64,000 nt of DNA from Dehalococcoidia bacterium (GTDB taxonomy: Bacteria; Chloroflexota; Dehalococcoidia; GIF9; AB-539-J10). This document shows, piece after piece, positions 29,757 to 39,073 of this stretch. The notes below the pieces were generated by a model. The model searched no databases. It was not told the DNA's origin and was given only the letters and a program-made list of their open reading frames with translations. Made by a program: the position numbers and the translations under genes. Every line of letters begins with the position of its first letter. Positions within the stretch are counted from its first letter, which is position 1. The stretch is taken from assembly GCA_003562475.1 (NCBI GenBank), contig PWUU01000048.1, forward strand, positions 52,206 to 116,205. Direction: 5' to 3'.

Positions 29757-31115
29757 GTGAAAGAAGTACGCGGCCGCGTACTCTATATCGACCCGTTCTC
29801 GGGCATTGCGGGGGACATGTTCCTCGGGCTCCTTCTCGACCTCGGGATCGATCAGGATGCGCTCGTAGAGGAACTCGAACGCCTGGGCTTGCGCTTCGAT
29901 CTTTCGGTCAGCCAGGTCAACAAGAACGGTATCGCGGCCATAAGCACGAAAGTGACGCTACCCAGCGGTCCCGACGCTGATGAGGAAGAGCACGTACACT
30001 GCGATAGCTGTGGCTGTGGCGAGGAACATGGGCACGGTCACATGGAGCACCACGATCGCCCCCACCCTCACAAGCATCACCACGAGCACCCCGCATCTGA
30101 AGAAACAGACGAGGAGGCCCTGCCCCACGGGGACCGCATGAAGGTCGATGAGATTCTGGACATTCTCGACCGGGCCACCGAGCCAACGCGGTCGAAAGCC
30201 AGGGACATGTTCCTGGCACTGGTCGAAGCCGAGGCACAGGTGCACGGCACCACCATAGACTCGGTACACCTGCACGAGACAGGTGCCATCGACGCCATAG
30301 TAGAGATTGTGAGCGCCGTCAAGGGGCTGGAACTCCTGGGGGTTGACCGCGTGGTCTGCGGACTGGTGAATACGGGCACAGGCTTCGCCAAGATGGCACA
30401 CGGCACGTACCCGGTGCCTGCCCCCGCGACCGCCGAGTTGCTCAAGGGCATTCCCATCCACATGAACTCGTTCGCCGAAACGCGGAAGGAGCTGGTCACG
30501 CCGACGGGTGCGCTCATTCTGAGTCACCTTGTGGACGAGTTCGCCCCCATCAGCATGAACGTGGAACAGGTGGGCTACGGCGCGGGCAAGAGGGACACGG
30601 CGGTGCCCAATGTGCTTCGAGGGTTCCTCGGATACTCCGGATCTGCCGGGGGCCCCAGACAGCTCGTACTGCTCGAGAGCAATATCGATGACATGATCCC
30701 GGAGCTTTACGGCAACCTGCTGGACGTTCTATACCAGAACGGCGCGCTGGACGTCTTCCTCACCGCCGTCCAGATGAAGAAGAACCGGCCGGGGACCAGA
30801 ATATCCGTACTCGGAGAAGCACACAGCAAGGAGTTGCTGGTACAGACACTCATGAGAGAGAGCACGACGCTCGGGGTGCGCATCACCTATCCCGAGCGTT
30901 ACGAGGCCGAACGGCGACTTGTTGAAGTCGACAGCGAGATCGGCCCGGCGCAGGTCAAGCTGGGCAGCTACAGAGGAGAGACGGTGAATATCTCGCCCGA
31001 ATACGAGTCATGCCGCCGCCTCAGCGAACAGACAGGGATGCCTCTAAAGCAGGTCTACGCCATAGTGCTCGAAGCGGCCCATATGCAGCACGCGACATCC
31101 GAGGAGAACGAGTAA
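29757..31115 (+). CDS. larC: Nickel pincer cofactor biosynthesis protein LarC (single uninterrupted ORF)
   Basis: YIDPFSGIAGDMFLGLLLDLG, His-rich nickel-binding linker HGHGHMEHHDRPHPHKHHHEHP, LLESNIDDMIPELYGNLLD. Confidence 0.95.
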   Translation: MKEVRGRVLYIDPFSGIAGDMFLGLLLDLGIDQDALVEELERLGLRFDLSVSQVNKNGIAAISTKVTLPSGPDADEEEHVHCDSCGCGEEHGHGHMEHHDRPHPHKHHHEHPASEETDEEALPHGDRMKVDEILDILDRATEPTRSKARDMFLALVEAEAQVHGTTIDSVHLHETGAIDAIVEIVSAVKGLELLGVDRVVCGLVNTGTGFAKMAHGTYPVPAPATAELLKGIPIHMNSFAETRKELVTPTGALILSHLVDEFAPISMNVEQVGYGAGKRDTAVPNVLRGFLGYSGSAGGPRQLVLLESNIDDMIPELYGNLLDVLYQNGALDVFLTAVQMKKNRPGTRISVLGEAHSKELLVQTLMRESTTLGVRITYPERYEAERRLVEVDSEIGPAQVKLGSYRGETVNISPEYESCRRLSEQTGMPLKQVYAIVLEAAHMQHATSEENE

Positions 31116-31885
31116 TGGCAGAACGCAAGATGTTTGACGAGGTCCTTCACGCTTTCAGGCGCGGTGAGATCGATGAATCTGAGGCCGGCGCACGCATCCT
31201 GGAGATGTTCTACATGGGGCAGGAGCACTTCCTCCTCGATCTTGAGAGGGAGCAGCGTGTCGGGTTTCCCGAGGTGGTATACGCTGCAGGAAAATCGACG
31301 GCAGACCTGCTTGATATCGTAGCTCGTCTTCTCGAGGCGAAGGGCCGGGTATTCATCGCGAGTCTGAGTGCCGAGGCCGAAGGGATGCTGCACGAGACGT
31401 TTCACACACATGGAATCCGTGTCGGCGGCAGAGCGATGGTAATCGGCTCGAGCAGTGATGGACCGGAACAACCGGGCACGGTAGGTGTCATCACTGCGGG
31501 CACGTCGGACGTTCCGTTTGCACAGGAGTGCATCCTGCTGCTTGAAGAGTTGGGCGTTCGGGTCGTGGCGTCTTTCGATGCAGGAGTGGCCGGCATACAT
31601 CGGCCCGTCATGAGCATGCGGAAAATGCGTGATGCCAGTGTCCTCATAGTCTTTGCGGGTATGGAGGGCGCGCTTCCGACAATGCTCGCATCGCTCACTG
31701 ACCTGCCGGTAGTGGCAGTCCCTACCCCCGTAGGCTACGGGTTTGGCGGAGGAGGAGAGGCCGCCTTAAAGACAATGCTTCAAAGCTGTTCTCCAGGCAT
31801 AACAGTCGTCAACATCGGCAACTCCGTAGGAGCCGCTGCAGCGGCAATTCGCATACTGCGGGCCATCCGCAAGGTGGCAGGATGA
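31115..31885 (+). CDS. larB: Nickel pincer cofactor biosynthesis protein LarB (AIR carboxylase-like)
   Basis: VITAGTSDVPFAQE, DAGVAGIHRPV, VFAGMEGALPTMLASLTDLPVVAVPTPVGYG. Confidence 0.94.
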   Translation: MAERKMFDEVLHAFRRGEIDESEAGARILEMFYMGQEHFLLDLEREQRVGFPEVVYAAGKSTADLLDIVARLLEAKGRVFIASLSAEAEGMLHETFHTHGIRVGGRAMVIGSSSDGPEQPGTVGVITAGTSDVPFAQECILLLEELGVRVVASFDAGVAGIHRPVMSMRKMRDASVLIVFAGMEGALPTMLASLTDLPVVAVPTPVGYGFGGGGEAALKTMLQSCSPGITVVNIGNSVGAAAAAIRILRAIRKVAG

Positions 31886-32673
31886 GCCGGATCGACGACC
31901 TTCGACGTGCCGTTGCGGCACAGGGCAAGCTTCTGGTGCTGTTTTCCGGTGGTCTTGACAGTTCGCTGCTGGCGAAACTGGCATTCGATGTGCTCGGCAC
32001 GAATGCAGAGGCGCTGACCATAGAGTCGACGGTTGTGCCACGCAGCGAAGCGGCCGTGGCGCGTTCGCTCGCTGCAGAAATAGGTATCCGCCTTCACACG
32101 CTACGGCTCAACGAACTGGAGCAACAGCATTTCAGGGCAAATCCCCCGGATCGCTGCTACCACTGCAGGAAAGTTCGGGACGCCGCAGCCTGGCGCTGGG
32201 CCGGAGAGCACGGCTTCTCTACAATTGCCGACGGCTTGAGCTATTCTGATCTGTCGGACTACCGACCAGGGCTCAAGGCAGCAGACGAGGATCACATCTG
32301 GCACCCCTTTATCGAGTTTGGCATCACCAAGAACGAGATACGGGCCCTCTCAAGGGAACTGGGGCTCAAAGGATGGGACCGGCCCAGCATGGCGTGTCTG
32401 GCGTCACGCTTTCCCCACGGATTCGAGGTCACGCCCACGCGGGTCGAGCGGGTCGACGGTGCAGAGGAGTTCCTCAGGGCGCTTGGTTTCGCAAGAGTGC
32501 GGGTTCGGCACTTCCCGCACAACCTGGCAGTGGTGGAGGTCGACGACCCCACCCGGGCAATCCAGGTGCGCGACCGTATTGCCTCGCGGCTGCGTGAGCT
32601 GGGGTTCTCGTTCGTGTCCCTGGACCTTGAGGATTTCGCCAGCGGCAAGATGAACCGAACTGCAGGCGCATAG
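31882..32673 (+). CDS. larE: Sulfur transferase LarE (PP-loop ATPase)
   Basis: LLVLFSGGLDSSLLAKLAFDVLG, CYHCRKVRD, DGLSYSDLSDYRPG, SMACLASRFPHG; start overlaps the larB stop. Confidence 0.94.
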   Translation: MSRIDDLRRAVAAQGKLLVLFSGGLDSSLLAKLAFDVLGTNAEALTIESTVVPRSEAAVARSLAAEIGIRLHTLRLNELEQQHFRANPPDRCYHCRKVRDAAAWRWAGEHGFSTIADGLSYSDLSDYRPGLKAADEDHIWHPFIEFGITKNEIRALSRELGLKGWDRPSMACLASRFPHGFEVTPTRVERVDGAEEFLRALGFARVRVRHFPHNLAVVEVDDPTRAIQVRDRIASRLRELGFSFVSLDLEDFASGKMNRTAGA

Positions 32674-32870
32674 CAGCCAGCCATCCGACCCATCGCGCAT
32701 CGCCTGTCCTCACCACACAAAATATGCCATGCGGGAGATGTCAGACTACGGCAGGCTATCAAATTCGATACGCACACAATGCCGGAGAATCCGACATTGA
32801 ATCGCGACCAATTGAATAACCAACCACCGTATTTCACCGTTATACACTGAGAGAGTGAGAGAGGAGCCGC

Positions 32871-33704
32871 ATGATCGTCGACCAGTCGCTCAGCTTCTTT
32901 GTCAACTGGTTCGCAAACCCCAGTTTCCTCGCAATGGGACTGGCCATTCTCTTAGGCCTGTTCTGGTACGCGCTCTATCTGCCGCCACTGCGCGGCTACA
33001 GCTTCCTCTGGGCCGTGGCCGTAGCGTCCGCACTACTCACCCTGCTGGCGATCGTCATCATCCAGATGCCACTCCAGGCACTCGCTGGCATGCTCCTGGG
33101 ACGAGCCTTCGAGCCAACCACGATCGCCAGGTGGCTCTACATCCTCGGGCTGCCCCAAATACTCCTCAGCGGATTCGTCCAAGAGGCTGCCAAGCTGGTA
33201 CCCATCATCTACATCTGGCACCGGGCCGAGCGTTATCTTGACGCGAAGGTCGGCCTGATAGTCGGCGCTACCGCAGGCCTGGGATTTGGGATCTTCGAGG
33301 CGATGTGGGGATTGAACCAGGTGTTTGCCGCCGGCTGGACATGGTCGACGGTCGAGGCTGCCGGGTTCTCCGGGCTGATACCTGTCTGGGAGCGGTTCTT
33401 TGTTATCGGTGGCCATGTAGCCTTCTCAGCGCTCGCGGGTTATGGCCTCGCACGGGAGAGAGGGAGGATCTTCTACCTCATCGCTGCGGGCTTGCACAGC
33501 CTGATGAACTACACCATCGTGCTGCTTCACGCAGAGCTTATCTCGATCACCACGGTTGAGATACTCGTCGCCCTGATAGCCGTGGGGGCCTCTGCCTGGA
33601 TCCTCTATCTCCGCCATGCGGGAGAGAGGGCGCCATGGGCCGGCGGCGGCTACCGCAAGCGACTGCACCTCGGCAAGGAGCCGAAGGAATACGTGAATAA
33701 GTAG
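32871..33704 (+). CDS. YhfC/PrsW-like intramembrane metalloprotease family protein
   Basis: Multi-TM; FVQEAAKLVPIIYI, GATAGLGFGIFEAMW, GGHVAFSALAGYGLARER, AAGLHSLMNYT. Confidence 0.7.
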   Translation: MIVDQSLSFFVNWFANPSFLAMGLAILLGLFWYALYLPPLRGYSFLWAVAVASALLTLLAIVIIQMPLQALAGMLLGRAFEPTTIARWLYILGLPQILLSGFVQEAAKLVPIIYIWHRAERYLDAKVGLIVGATAGLGFGIFEAMWGLNQVFAAGWTWSTVEAAGFSGLIPVWERFFVIGGHVAFSALAGYGLARERGRIFYLIAAGLHSLMNYTIVLLHAELISITTVEILVALIAVGASAWILYLRHAGERAPWAGGGYRKRLHLGKEPKEYVNK

Positions 33705-33722
33705 CCGGAGGCTGTCATAGAG

Positions 33723-34178
33723 ATGGACGAGATCAGGTACACGCCGATCGGGGTCGTGCGCTCACCCTTTCTGCCCGATCACTACTCAACGGGCAGGCGC
33801 ATCGAACCGAAGGACACCGTGAGCACCATCGAGGTATTCCCCGAGTACATGGACGGCCTGCGTGATATCGAGGGATTCTCCCACATTGTACTGCTCTGCC
33901 ACCTGCACCTCACCCGCGAATATGCACTGGTGGTACAGCCGCGTTCCGACACGGTGACCCATGGGGTGTTTGCCACACGATCGCCGAGGCGACCGAACCC
34001 CATCAGCCTCTCAGTGGTGAGGCTCAACGAGGTAGACGGCAATTTCCTCCATGTAGCCGACCTCGATCTAGTCGATGGCACGCCTGTGCTCGACATCAAG
34101 CCCTACTTCCCGGCGACGCCTGACGATGAACAGGTGAGAACAGGCTGGATGCAAGCCAGGAGACAGCAGGAGCAATGA
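33723..34178 (+). CDS. trmO: tRNA (N6-threonylcarbamoyladenosine(37)-N6)-methyltransferase TrmO
   Basis: YTPIGVVRSPF, GLRDIEGFSHIVLLCHLH, GVFATRSPRRPNPISLSVVRL, LDIKPYFP. Confidence 0.92.
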   Translation: MDEIRYTPIGVVRSPFLPDHYSTGRRIEPKDTVSTIEVFPEYMDGLRDIEGFSHIVLLCHLHLTREYALVVQPRSDTVTHGVFATRSPRRPNPISLSVVRLNEVDGNFLHVADLDLVDGTPVLDIKPYFPATPDDEQVRTGWMQARRQQEQ

Positions 34179-34720
34179 GGATGTCACACGGGTCTTCCGT
34201 CAACGGCCTCAAGGTAATGGCCTTTAGCTACCATGTCCGCGATGCACTCACGTCCCGACGGCCGTATCTGGAGGAAGCCGGCGTGCTCGCTGGCATGACG
34301 GTGCTCGATTTCGGTTGCGGACCGGGAAGCTACGCGGTGCTTGTGGCTGGCATGCTTGGCGCGACGGGCCGCGTCTACGCGCTTGATGCGAATTCCTCTG
34401 CCCCGGAGATGAAAAGACGTCGCGCGGCAAGGAAGAGGCTGAGACACATGCAGACGATCCTGTCCGAATGTAGCACGGACCTTCCGCACCAGAGTGTCGA
34501 TGTCGCCCTCCTGTACCATAGATTCCACGATCCCGAGGATGCCACGGGAGTGCCCAACGAGCTACACAGGGTGCTGAAGGCGTCTGGAGTCCTCCCGGCA
34601 CACGATCACCATTTGGAACGGAAGCGACTACAAGTGGCTGTTAAGGCAAGCGGTCTGTTCCGATTGACGCACACGGGCGCGCTGACGCTTACGTTTGCGC
34701 CCGAAAGGAAAGGGAGATGA
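34175..34720 (+). CDS. Class I SAM-dependent methyltransferase
   Basis: GMTVLDFGCGPGSYAVLVAGMLGATGRVYALDAN; ATGA overlap with trmO. Confidence 0.82.
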   Translation: MRMSHGSSVNGLKVMAFSYHVRDALTSRRPYLEEAGVLAGMTVLDFGCGPGSYAVLVAGMLGATGRVYALDANSSAPEMKRRRAARKRLRHMQTILSECSTDLPHQSVDVALLYHRFHDPEDATGVPNELHRVLKASGVLPAHDHHLERKRLQVAVKASGLFRLTHTGALTLTFAPERKGR

Positions 34721-35271
34721 GACCAGGAGTTGATGTCGATAGTCGTTCAGCCGCCGCGTGGGAAGGGGTGGGGGTACTCTTCATCCTCGGCATGGGATCC
34801 CTGCTGCACTTCTTGTTCGCCTGGAGCGGTAATTCACCACTCGCCGCCCCATTCGCAGCGGTTAACGAGAGCGTATGGGAACACCTCAAGATGGCGTTCT
34901 GGCCGGCCGTCGCCTGGGCACTGCTCGAGCGCCGTCCCCTGAGAAGCAGAATCAACAACTTTGCCCTCGCCAAGGCCACAGGGATCATCCTGATGCCGCT
35001 ACTCATTATGGGGCTCTTCTATGGCTACACCGCCATACTCGGAGAGAACGTGCTGTTCCTGGACATTACAACGTTTGTGGTCGCCGTGTGTGCCGGCCAG
35101 TACGTAAGCTACAAACTACTGACCGGTGATGAGCGAAGCCCGGCTCTCAATCGCATCGCGCCGCTGGTAGTAGTGGTGGTGGGAGTGCTTTTCGTCGTGT
35201 TCACGTTTTCACCTCCCGAGACGGCGCTGTTTCGCGACTCGCTGACAGGTGGATACGGCATACCGGGCTGA
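34717..35271 (+). CDS. DUF6512-like membrane protein
   Basis: FILGMGSLLHFLFAWSGNSPLAAPFAAVNESVWEHLKMAFWPAVAWALLE; overlap with the upstream gene. Confidence 0.68.
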   Translation: MRPGVDVDSRSAAAWEGVGVLFILGMGSLLHFLFAWSGNSPLAAPFAAVNESVWEHLKMAFWPAVAWALLERRPLRSRINNFALAKATGIILMPLLIMGLFYGYTAILGENVLFLDITTFVVAVCAGQYVSYKLLTGDERSPALNRIAPLVVVVVGVLFVVFTFSPPETALFRDSLTGGYGIPG

Positions 35272-35519
35272 ACAACATCACCGCTCGTTGTCGGTAGTGG
35301 CGCCCGATTTGACACCTGTGCGACACGGGCCTACGCTTCCAGCCACGGAGGTGCGTCCCGTGGAGTAGGTCAATTTCGGATTGCTCGACAAGGCCACCGC
35401 CTTCAGACTGCACTTCGCGCTGTGGCCCCCGTTCACACTGCTTGCCGTCACTCACATGGCGACCACTTCTGGCCACGCAGGCACCGGTCAACTGACTCAG
35501 GCCCGGATGATCGGAACGA

Positions 35520-37286
35520 CTAGGTGGACGTGCGAAGCCACTCGCCGAGGGGCCAGACCTGAGGTTTGATGCCCTTGGTCGAGGCGAACTCCAGCACATC
35601 ATTGTCAGCGATAAGCCGCACTATGCCGGGCTCAACCTTCAGCGCAATCTGGACTTCCGGCCGCCTCTCCAGGAGTATGTTGGCCAGCAGTATCGCCTTC
35701 TCGACGCCATCGCCACGGCCATAGTTCCATACCTCGTCCGGCTGAGCCAGCCGACCTTCCTCATCATAAATCGATTGGTCCGGCATCTCCGAGACCAACC
35801 CGATAACCTCCGCATACGATAGGTCGCGCATCTCCTCAAGCGATACCGGATTCCGCTCGAGTGCTGCGACGAGAAACGGCCAGGGATCGGTTCGATTGAG
35901 GTCACGATAAGAATAGAATGCGAGGTCCACTACTGGATGGCGAGATCTCAATTCCTCGAGTCGATTGAGCAGTTGCTCTCGACTCATGTCGGGCCGTAGG
36001 CCAAGAGGCTCTCCTTCTTTGACGAACCTCTTCTCTGCGGGATCAGGGAGACGCGGGTCTACGTGACAGAAGGCGGCCAGTGCATCGATAGCAATTCCCG
36101 CGCGCTCGCAACCCTGCCCGAGGACATCCTTCAAACGCTGCCGATCCTCGGGCTTATCGCAGTCTATCTGACTCTCCCGAATGAAGACCTCAAAATCGTT
36201 CAGCACCAGCCTTTCGGGTAATGGTGCTGTCTGATACTCCTCTTCATCGATGTCGTCAAGGAGCTTCGCACGGGTCGAGTCATTCAGCCTGAAGGGACTC
36301 CCATGCTCATACGAGAAGGCACGCTCGGCAGCAATATAGTGGTCGGTTCCATGAACCGGCCAGCGTACCTGGAAGCAGCTCTGTGTCTCCCTGTGGTGTC
36401 GCAGGAAATTGACCAGTATCTCCTCGGTAATCGGGGTCTTCAGAAAGGCGCGAATCCGCTCAGAGAACCGCCTGTACGCGCCAGGGTCTATCGTTGCCTC
36501 CTCATGCACAGCGTGGATGTAGCCTGTATCATGTGCGACGATGGTCACGCGCTCATTCTCCAGAGCGCGGCGCGCCTGAGCAGACAGCGCCGTGCCGTTG
36601 AACCACATTGCCTTTGTCAGAAGCCGGCGGTTGTTCGTGAGGATGCCCTCACCGATATCGATATAGTTCTGGGAATGCAGGGGCGTAGCCATCAGGTAGA
36701 TGTCCTCCAGAGGGATACGAGCCACGATGAAAAGCGCCGCCGCGTACAAGGCCGCGAGAGATACACACTCACCAGCACCACTGGCATACGCCGGTTTGAA
36801 CTCGAAGGCATCCATTGCTTCGACAGTCTCCGTCTTCCAGTACGGAATCACATTCCCTTCGTACTTATCCAAGCCGAAATGGGTGCGTATGTCGATGCTG
36901 AAGTAGTACTTATCCCCTTCGTAGCCAAAGAGCGCATTTGACTGGGCCAGAGTATCCTCGTCGATGAAATCGCGAAAGCGCTCCAGTTCCTTGTCTTTCG
37001 TCGTCAATCCCCACGTATCCAGGTCGAGATTGAAGACGTAGTGATCCATGATGAACTGCTTGAGTCTATTGATACGCCGGTAGGGTTTTGCTCTCTCTAT
37101 CCTGTCGAACCAGGGATCCTCGCGCCAGCGCCAGATACGCGGAGACATCAGGTTCGCAAGGAGGAGGCTGTACATGAGTTGAGGGAATATGAACACCTCC
37201 ATATCCGACAGCGTAACTGCAGATGACCGTAGTTCCAGTTCTCTTGACCGCGCCATACACTCTCCGTATCGAAGTTGCCGTGCCAC
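35520..37286 (-). CDS. Large hypothetical protein with transglutaminase-like cysteine-protease core
   Basis: 588 aa; YASGAGECVSLAALYAAALFIVARIPLEDIYLMATPLHSQNYIDIG gives Cys...His in a transglutaminase-like context. Confidence 0.65.
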   Translation of the reverse strand: MARQLRYGECMARSRELELRSSAVTLSDMEVFIFPQLMYSLLLANLMSPRIWRWREDPWFDRIERAKPYRRINRLKQFIMDHYVFNLDLDTWGLTTKDKELERFRDFIDEDTLAQSNALFGYEGDKYYFSIDIRTHFGLDKYEGNVIPYWKTETVEAMDAFEFKPAYASGAGECVSLAALYAAALFIVARIPLEDIYLMATPLHSQNYIDIGEGILTNNRRLLTKAMWFNGTALSAQARRALENERVTIVAHDTGYIHAVHEEATIDPGAYRRFSERIRAFLKTPITEEILVNFLRHHRETQSCFQVRWPVHGTDHYIAAERAFSYEHGSPFRLNDSTRAKLLDDIDEEEYQTAPLPERLVLNDFEVFIRESQIDCDKPEDRQRLKDVLGQGCERAGIAIDALAAFCHVDPRLPDPAEKRFVKEGEPLGLRPDMSREQLLNRLEELRSRHPVVDLAFYSYRDLNRTDPWPFLVAALERNPVSLEEMRDLSYAEVIGLVSEMPDQSIYDEEGRLAQPDEVWNYGRGDGVEKAILLANILLERRPEVQIALKVEPGIVRLIADNDVLEFASTKGIKPQVWPLGEWLRTST

Positions 37287-37462
37287 ACGAGACTATATGT
37301 GGCAGCGCGCGGCACGTCAACCAGGCTTGCGATCGCTCACCGGCCCCGCAGTCCCCGGCCGGTTCAGCGCATTGCCAGCCACGCGGGTTAGATTGCCAGC
37401 TGCGCGTCAGCGAGAAGCAACTCAGACGGGCCGGAACACACGAGACACCATGAGGCGAGGGC

Positions 37463-37622
37463 AGAAAAAGACCCCAAGTGGCCTCACTTTCCTCGGGATC
37501 TCGGCTTGGTTACCTCAGGCTTCAGGCCTTTCCTAATCCCTCGACGTGGAAGTCTCGGGACTCCTCACAGCCACCACCGTCCGGGTATCCAGCCCCTCTA
37601 TCCCTTGCGCGGTCACTTGGGG
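37463..37622 (-). ncRNA. Candidate structured RNA / leader with terminator (related to 41852-41999)
   Basis: Closing stem CCCCAAGTG/CACTTGGGG, further nested complementary blocks GGGAT/ATCCC, GGCT/AGCC and GGATACC/GGTAACC, 3' T-run (TCTTTTT). Confidence 0.5.
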
Positions 37623-37970
37623 CGCCCTGAACGTTAGCAGCGGAGAGCAGACCTGTCAAGAGCCCGTTAGCTTTAGACAAGATGATCGCATGCGATTTTC
37701 CGGTATTTCCGGCAGGCCAGCACAAACGGTCTGATTTCAGCATCCTTGCACCAGGCGTTCACGTTCTGGAACAGTCGGATTCGCTGCGAATGCACATGAA
37801 CCGCTGTTGCATGCCCACGCGCGATGAGTGAAGAAAGACTGCGGGGCTTGCTTCGGCCAGTCGGAGACGCTACCGGCTTTGCAGAACAGTCCGGTTCATG
37901 CCATCATGGGAAACTGGTCTCGACCGTGAATCCTGGAGGCCGAGCCCTATCTCAAATGGAGGAGATTCTT

Positions 37971-38540
37971 ATGAGAGCACTTGGTATCAGCGGGAGTCCG
38001 CGCAGAGAAGGCAACACCGAGTTCATCACGAATCACGCGCTCCGGGCGATTGCAGAGGAGGGCATCGAGACTGAACTCGTATCTCTGGCCGGACTGACCA
38101 TCGGGCACTGCACTGGCTGCTACGACTGTCAGAAGCAGCGCCGGTGCACCATCGACGATGACCTGGCGACGGTGTACGAGAAGATGGTGGCTGCTGACTG
38201 TATCATACTGGCAACGCCCGTGTACTTCAGCGCACCGACCTCCCTGGTGAAGGCGTTCATGGACCGTACGGGGATGGTGGCCCGCTCCTCCGACAAGGCA
38301 TTCAAGGGCAAAGTAGGAGGACCGCTGGTAGTGGGCAGGAGGGGCGGCCTCAATTCTACCTTCGCACAGATGAACTACTGGTTTCAGATACTCGAGTTCT
38401 ACATGACCGGCGCGAGCTATTGGAACATCGCGTTCGGGCGAAACAAGGGCGAGGTAGCGCAGGATCAGGAAGGACTCGATACCGCCTGGAGCTTTGGCAA
38501 GAACCTCGCGCACCTGATGAAGACAACACGTGCCAGGTGA
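37971..38540 (+). CDS. NADPH-dependent FMN reductase / iron-sulfur flavoprotein-like
   Basis: MRALGISGSPRREGNTEFIT, HCTGCYDCQKQRRCTIDDDLATVYEKM, LATPVYFSAPTSLVKAFMDRTG. Confidence 0.87.
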   Translation: MRALGISGSPRREGNTEFITNHALRAIAEEGIETELVSLAGLTIGHCTGCYDCQKQRRCTIDDDLATVYEKMVAADCIILATPVYFSAPTSLVKAFMDRTGMVARSSDKAFKGKVGGPLVVGRRGGLNSTFAQMNYWFQILEFYMTGASYWNIAFGRNKGEVAQDQEGLDTAWSFGKNLAHLMKTTRAR

Positions 38541-38860
38541 TGGGCGTCCCGATTGGCCGGAGTACAGGCAGGGGGACACGTTCAGGCTCACGCCAATGTG
38601 CTGAAGTGCACACAGCGGCCGTTCCTGGCAAACCGACCTGCGCGCGGGCATAGGTCTGGACGCCGAACGCTGCTCAATCCACGCCGGTCAGATGACGTCC
38701 TCTCATTCCCCGTGACGTGCCGGGTGCAGGCGGCCATTACACGAGACGTGGCCTCAGGAGATCACTGCCCCAATTCGTGTGAGCACGGTCCTAAGTCTAT
38801 GGACCGCGTTCCCTTTCGATGCTAGCATATGCCTGCTTGCGGACTATATGTGGTTCAATC

Positions 38861-39073
38861 ATGAACAGGGTCGATGTTTACAAGGGGTGGTGCAAGAAAT
38901 GTGGCATCTGCATTGCATTCTGTCCGCGGAAGGTCCTCTCGGCGGGAGAAGACGGTTTCCCCGTAGCAACGGACATCGAAGCCTGCACAGGTTGCCGCTG
39001 GTGCGAGCTCCGCTGCCCGGATTTCGCCATCGTAGTAACGCCAGATGAGCACGCAGAGGACACAAATGACTGA
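38861..39073 (+). CDS. korD: 2-oxoacid:ferredoxin oxidoreductase delta subunit (ferredoxin)
   Basis: CKKCGICIAFCPRKV...CTGCRWCELRCPDFAI; adjacent to korA. Confidence 0.9.
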   Translation: MNRVDVYKGWCKKCGICIAFCPRKVLSAGEDGFPVATDIEACTGCRWCELRCPDFAIVVTPDEHAEDTND

